Origin: an uncultured bacterium
GTDB lineage: Bacteria; Planctomycetota; Phycisphaerae; Phycisphaerales; SM1A02
NCBI GenBank assembly: GCA_903831295.1
Contig: CAIKXA010000013.1
Location: forward strand, 62,001 to 126,000
Direction of reading: 5' to 3'
Length of the DNA: 64,000 nucleotides
Positions 61,813 to 64,000 of this stretch are shown here, one piece after another. The notes beneath the pieces were generated by a model. That model worked only from the letters and a program-made list of their open reading frames with translations, had not been told where the DNA came from and did not search any database. The position numbers and the translations under genes are program-made. How positions within the stretch are numbered: the first letter of the stretch is position 1; the number at the start of each line of letters is the position of its first letter.

Positions 61813-62478
61813 ATGAGTGAATCCGCCACAACCCACAACACGCCGCCCACGGTGTTGCATGAAACCCAGGAGTGGCTAGTTGTGAATAAACCAGCGGGTT
61901 GGCACAGTGTTTCGCGTGAGGGCGACGAAGGCGAAAGCGTGCAATCGTGGCGTGCCCGCCGCGAACCATCTTCGCAAAGCATTCCTGAATGCGGCTTGTG
62001 CCATCGACTGGATCAGGGAACTTCCGGTTGCTTGCTGATCGCAAAAACGTTGGAGGCGCATGAGCGCCTGCGCACGGCCATGGGTGGCGCCGACGGAGCG
62101 ATTGCGAAAACATATTTGGCGTTGGTCAAAGGTGGTTTGGACAAGGAAGGAAATTTCCGTCTTCACTTTGAGGGCCGCTATAAACGCTCCGCAAAAGTTT
62201 CTGTGTCACGCGCCGGTTCATGGGAAACTGGCGGTCGATGCAAGTGGAAAGTTCTGCGACATATTGTCGCCCGCGGCGTGGATGTGGTTGAAGTTGAATT
62301 GATCGGCCCAGGCCGGCGCCACCAAATTCGCGCGGGCTTCGCGTACTTGGAACATCCGCTTGAAGGCGACACGCTGTACGGCGCGCAGGGGCCATCGCAC
62401 TTTTCGCTGCATGCGTGGAAAATAATGATCGATGGCCTGACGGTGATTGCGCCGCCGCCGCCACGATTTGTCCCGTAA
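61813..62478 (+). CDS. RluA-family RNA pseudouridine synthase
   Basis: RNA-modifying enzyme of 221 residues. The catalytic motif is CHRLDQGTSGCLLIAK with the essential Asp. KTYLALVKG follows, then RHQIRAGFAYLEHPLEGDTLYG, the usual C-terminal RluA signature. No S4 domain precedes it, so it resembles the short RluA/RluC-catalytic or TruC type. Target site in rRNA or tRNA is unknown. ATG 61813 was chosen; the frame open upstream (from 61759) only covers the divergent region with hmgA, whose start is 52 bases away. Confidence 0.92.
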   Translation: MSESATTHNTPPTVLHETQEWLVVNKPAGWHSVSREGDEGESVQSWRARREPSSQSIPECGLCHRLDQGTSGCLLIAKTLEAHERLRTAMGGADGAIAKTYLALVKGGLDKEGNFRLHFEGRYKRSAKVSVSRAGSWETGGRCKWKVLRHIVARGVDVVEVELIGPGRRHQIRAGFAYLEHPLEGDTLYGAQGPSHFSLHAWKIMIDGLTVIAPPPPRFVP

Positions 62479-62564
62479 ATTTTTTGCGTGAATCACTTCA
62501 ATTGAATTCGCCAAGCACTTTGCGTCAAGCGTTTACGTCGCAAGCCGCACATTCACTTTGTAGT

Positions 62565-62570
62565 TATAAT
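62565..62570 (+). promoter_or_regulatory. Consensus -10 element upstream of the DUF3313-like gene
   Basis: TATAAT in AT-rich surroundings 41 bases before the ATG at 62611. A matching -35 at 16-18 bases is not evident. AAAGGAAA at 62599-62606 is a good ribosome site for that gene. The gap 62479-62610 shows nothing else I can interpret. Confidence 0.4.
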
Positions 62571-62610
62571 TGACGCCTGTCATGCATCACATAATTCAAA
62601 GGAAATCCAA

Positions 62611-63195
62611 ATGAAATTCATCAATTTTGCCGCCGCCGTATGTCTTGCCGTGATGTGCTCCGCTTGCAACAAAGGCACCAATGTCGAGTTGACTGGCTTT
62701 ATTCCCGCGAAGTTTCCTTTGGACTACAACAAGAGCACGGAAATTCACTCCTACAAAAATCCAATGACGGACCTGAGCGCTTTCAAGTCAGTGCTTGTTC
62801 AAGAAGTAAAAATTCAAGCCAACGGCGACAATCCTGACGAAGCCAGCAAACTTTCTATTCAGTTCCGCAACGACCTCATTGGCGCGGTTGGGTTGCCTGT
62901 CGCGGCGGCCGTTGGTCCTGGCGTGTTGGAAATTCGAGCGTCGATCACTGGCCTGAAGCCAAATATTCCAGCGCTCAACATTGCGCCACAAAGTCAGATG
63001 CGCGGTAGGGGCTATGGCTATGTTGCGTGCGAGATATACGCGCTTGACGGCAAGGACGGCGCGCCATTTGCGGCCTACGCCGACACGCAAAACACGCAGC
63101 GCTTTAGTTCTGAAAAGATGAGCGATTGGGGCAGCGCCCAAGCGGGTTTAAAGGTGATGTCAGATGCGTTCGGAGCCATGCTGAAAAAGAAATAA
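62611..63195 (+). CDS. DUF3313-like lipoprotein
   Basis: A 194-residue predicted lipoprotein with leader ending LAVMCSACNKG. The mature part has a DUF3313-like look: LTGFIPAKFPL near the start, FKSVLVQEVKI, a region with LEIRASITGLKPN, and a closing segment with VACEIYALDGKDGAPFAAYADT, which matches the idea of a domain describing self-consistent envelope proteins. Function is unknown. It stands alone between the pseudouridine synthase gene and recQ, with its own -10 and ribosome site. Confidence 0.7.
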   Translation: MKFINFAAAVCLAVMCSACNKGTNVELTGFIPAKFPLDYNKSTEIHSYKNPMTDLSAFKSVLVQEVKIQANGDNPDEASKLSIQFRNDLIGAVGLPVAAAVGPGVLEIRASITGLKPNIPALNIAPQSQMRGRGYGYVACEIYALDGKDGAPFAAYADTQNTQRFSSEKMSDWGSAQAGLKVMSDAFGAMLKKK

Positions 63196-63279
63196 ATTTC
63201 ATTTTCAACAAATCGAATAAGTGCGACATTTTCGCGCACATTCCGAAATCTGACCGCGCGCGCTACTAGACTCCACACC

Positions 63280-64000
63280 ATGCGAACGGACTCGCTCATA
63301 CCTGTGCAGACTGCGCATGGAGTCGATGTTGTCGGGTGCTCTGCGCCTGAACTCGACCCCGCGGTCGTTGACGATATTCAACGCGTCTGGGGATTCCACA
63401 CATTGCGCCCACTGCAGGCCGAAGCAATCGCCGCGGGCATTGCGGGTCGCGACACTCTCGTGGTCATGCCCACGGGTGGCGGAAAAAGTTTGTGCTATCA
63501 AGTGCCCGCGCTCGCGGCGGCGCGTGCTGGCGACACTCGCATTGATGTCTGCGTGAGTCCGCTGATCGCATTGATGAAAGATCAAGTGGATGGTCTGCGC
63601 ACCAACGGCTATCCCGCCGCGTCACTGCATTCAGGCATGACCAATGAGGAGCGCGATGACGTGCGCCGTGCCGTGCGCGCTGGCGAGGTGCGCTTGCTGT
63701 TCGTGTCGCCGGAGCGTCTGCTTACGCCAGGCTTTGATACATGGCTCGGCAGTGTGGGCGTGCGCGCGATCGCAATTGATGAGGCGCACTGCATTAGCCA
63801 GTGGGGCCATGATTTTCGGCCGGAGTATCGGCAACTGAAGCAATTGCGAACCATGTTTCCTGGAGTGAGTCTGCACGCATGCACCGCCACCGCGGCGCCG
63901 CCGGTGCGTGATGACATTGTGGCGCAACTTGAACTTGCGGATCCGCTGGTGCTGGTTGGAAATTTCGATCGCCCCAATTTGATCTATCGAATCGAACCGC
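63280..64000 (+). CDS. recQ: RecQ-family DNA helicase, N-terminal part (cut by window edge)
   Basis: The first 240 residues of a superfamily 2 helicase; the frame is open to the end of the window. The motif order is right: motif 0 FHTLRPLQAEAI, Walker A VVMPTGGGKSLCYQVPA, motif Ia VVSPLIALMKDQV (as CVSPLIALMKDQV), DEAH-type box IAIDEAHCISQWGHDFRPEY with the RecQ-specific aromatic loop, and motif III ACTATAAPPVRDDI. It unwinds DNA during recombination and fork repair. A 30-residue N-terminal extension precedes motif 0. The C-terminal zinc and HRDC domains lie outside the window. Confidence 0.94.
   Translation, partial: MRTDSLIPVQTAHGVDVVGCSAPELDPAVVDDIQRVWGFHTLRPLQAEAIAAGIAGRDTLVVMPTGGGKSLCYQVPALAAARAGDTRIDVCVSPLIALMKDQVDGLRTNGYPAASLHSGMTNEERDDVRRAVRAGEVRLLFVSPERLLTPGFDTWLGSVGVRAIAIDEAHCISQWGHDFRPEYRQLKQLRTMFPGVSLHACTATAAPPVRDDIVAQLELADPLVLVGNFDRPNLIYRIEP

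Noticed and set aside
1..64000. Mobile element, prophage or integrated island
   Set aside because: No transposase, integrase, phage structural gene, flanking direct repeat at the tRNAs, or abrupt change in base or codon use was noticed.

Overview
The window looks like an ordinary chromosomal stretch, not a plasmid, phage or island. It holds 54 protein genes (one interrupted by a stop codon, one cut by the right edge) and two tRNAs, packed tightly with many ATGA or TAATG stop/start overlaps. I saw no rRNA, insertion sequence, integrase, CRISPR array or prophage. No gene-free stretch exceeds 300 bases; the longest is 55693-55948. The gene content suggests a Planctomycetota bacterium, probably of the Phycisphaerae. 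Pointers are the C30 carotenoid genes of CrtN/CrtP type, a membrane-anchored degenerate GspE-like protein beside PilT, a CvpA protein with a large extra domain, a giant AsmA-like protein, a cytochrome bc complex encoded together with a caa3-type oxidase, and few clear Shine-Dalgarno sequences. This placement is inference from protein character, not from a marker gene.

Layout. 1-7.6 kb: tryptophan 2,3-dioxygenase and a CrtN-like desaturase read leftward. Divergently, an aldehyde dehydrogenase, CrtP-like oxygenase, acyltransferase and glycosyltransferase read rightward. Together they resemble the staphyloxanthin-type route to a glycosylated, acylated C30 carotenoic acid. 7.6-11 kb: an ABC exporter and a secreted endonuclease/exonuclease/phosphatase-family protein. 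11-19.1 kb: a leftward chain of five overlapping or abutting genes, asmA-like, LOG family, lipoprotein, pssA, trpB. 19.1-29.8 kb: a pteridine reductase-like SDR, a TPR lipoprotein, valS, a DUF1570-type lipoprotein, tRNA-Ser(UGA), a coiled-coil membrane protein, a BtuF-BtuC-BtuD-type importer and a repeat-bearing anchored protein. 29.9-38.3 kb: accB-accC, a CvpA-like protein, a degenerate GspE-like ATPase, pilT, guaB and tRNA-Leu(CAA).

38.5-52.6 kb is the functional centre. One rightward array encodes caa3-type cytochrome oxidase (II-I-III), a multi-pass membrane protein, a di-haem cytochrome c, a Rieske protein and a cytochrome b fused to cytochrome c. It continues with a CtaG copper-assembly domain fused to a NapH/CcoG-type iron-sulfur membrane protein, a small FixH/YtkA-like protein, a multi-PAS protein whose kinase domain has lost its phospho-accepting histidine, and an FMN-dependent 2-hydroxyacid oxidoreductase. 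Electrons would pass from quinol through the bc complex and tethered c-haems to the oxidase; the CtaG fusion would serve its copper supply.

52.6-64 kb: SIMPL protein, uppS, purA, hemW, a double-ACT protein, then tyrosine/homogentisate catabolism (an unknown conserved protein, fumarylacetoacetase and, on the other strand, homogentisate dioxygenase) with a DUF192 gene split by an in-frame amber codon. A RluA-type pseudouridine synthase, a DUF3313-like lipoprotein and the start of recQ close the window.

The observations most worth following are the CtaG-ferredoxin fusion, the PAS pseudokinase in the respiratory array, the Walker-A-deficient membrane GspE homologue, the unknown protein coupled to fumarylacetoacetase, and the amber codon in the DUF192 gene. 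All family names rest on motif recognition by eye; no database search was run.
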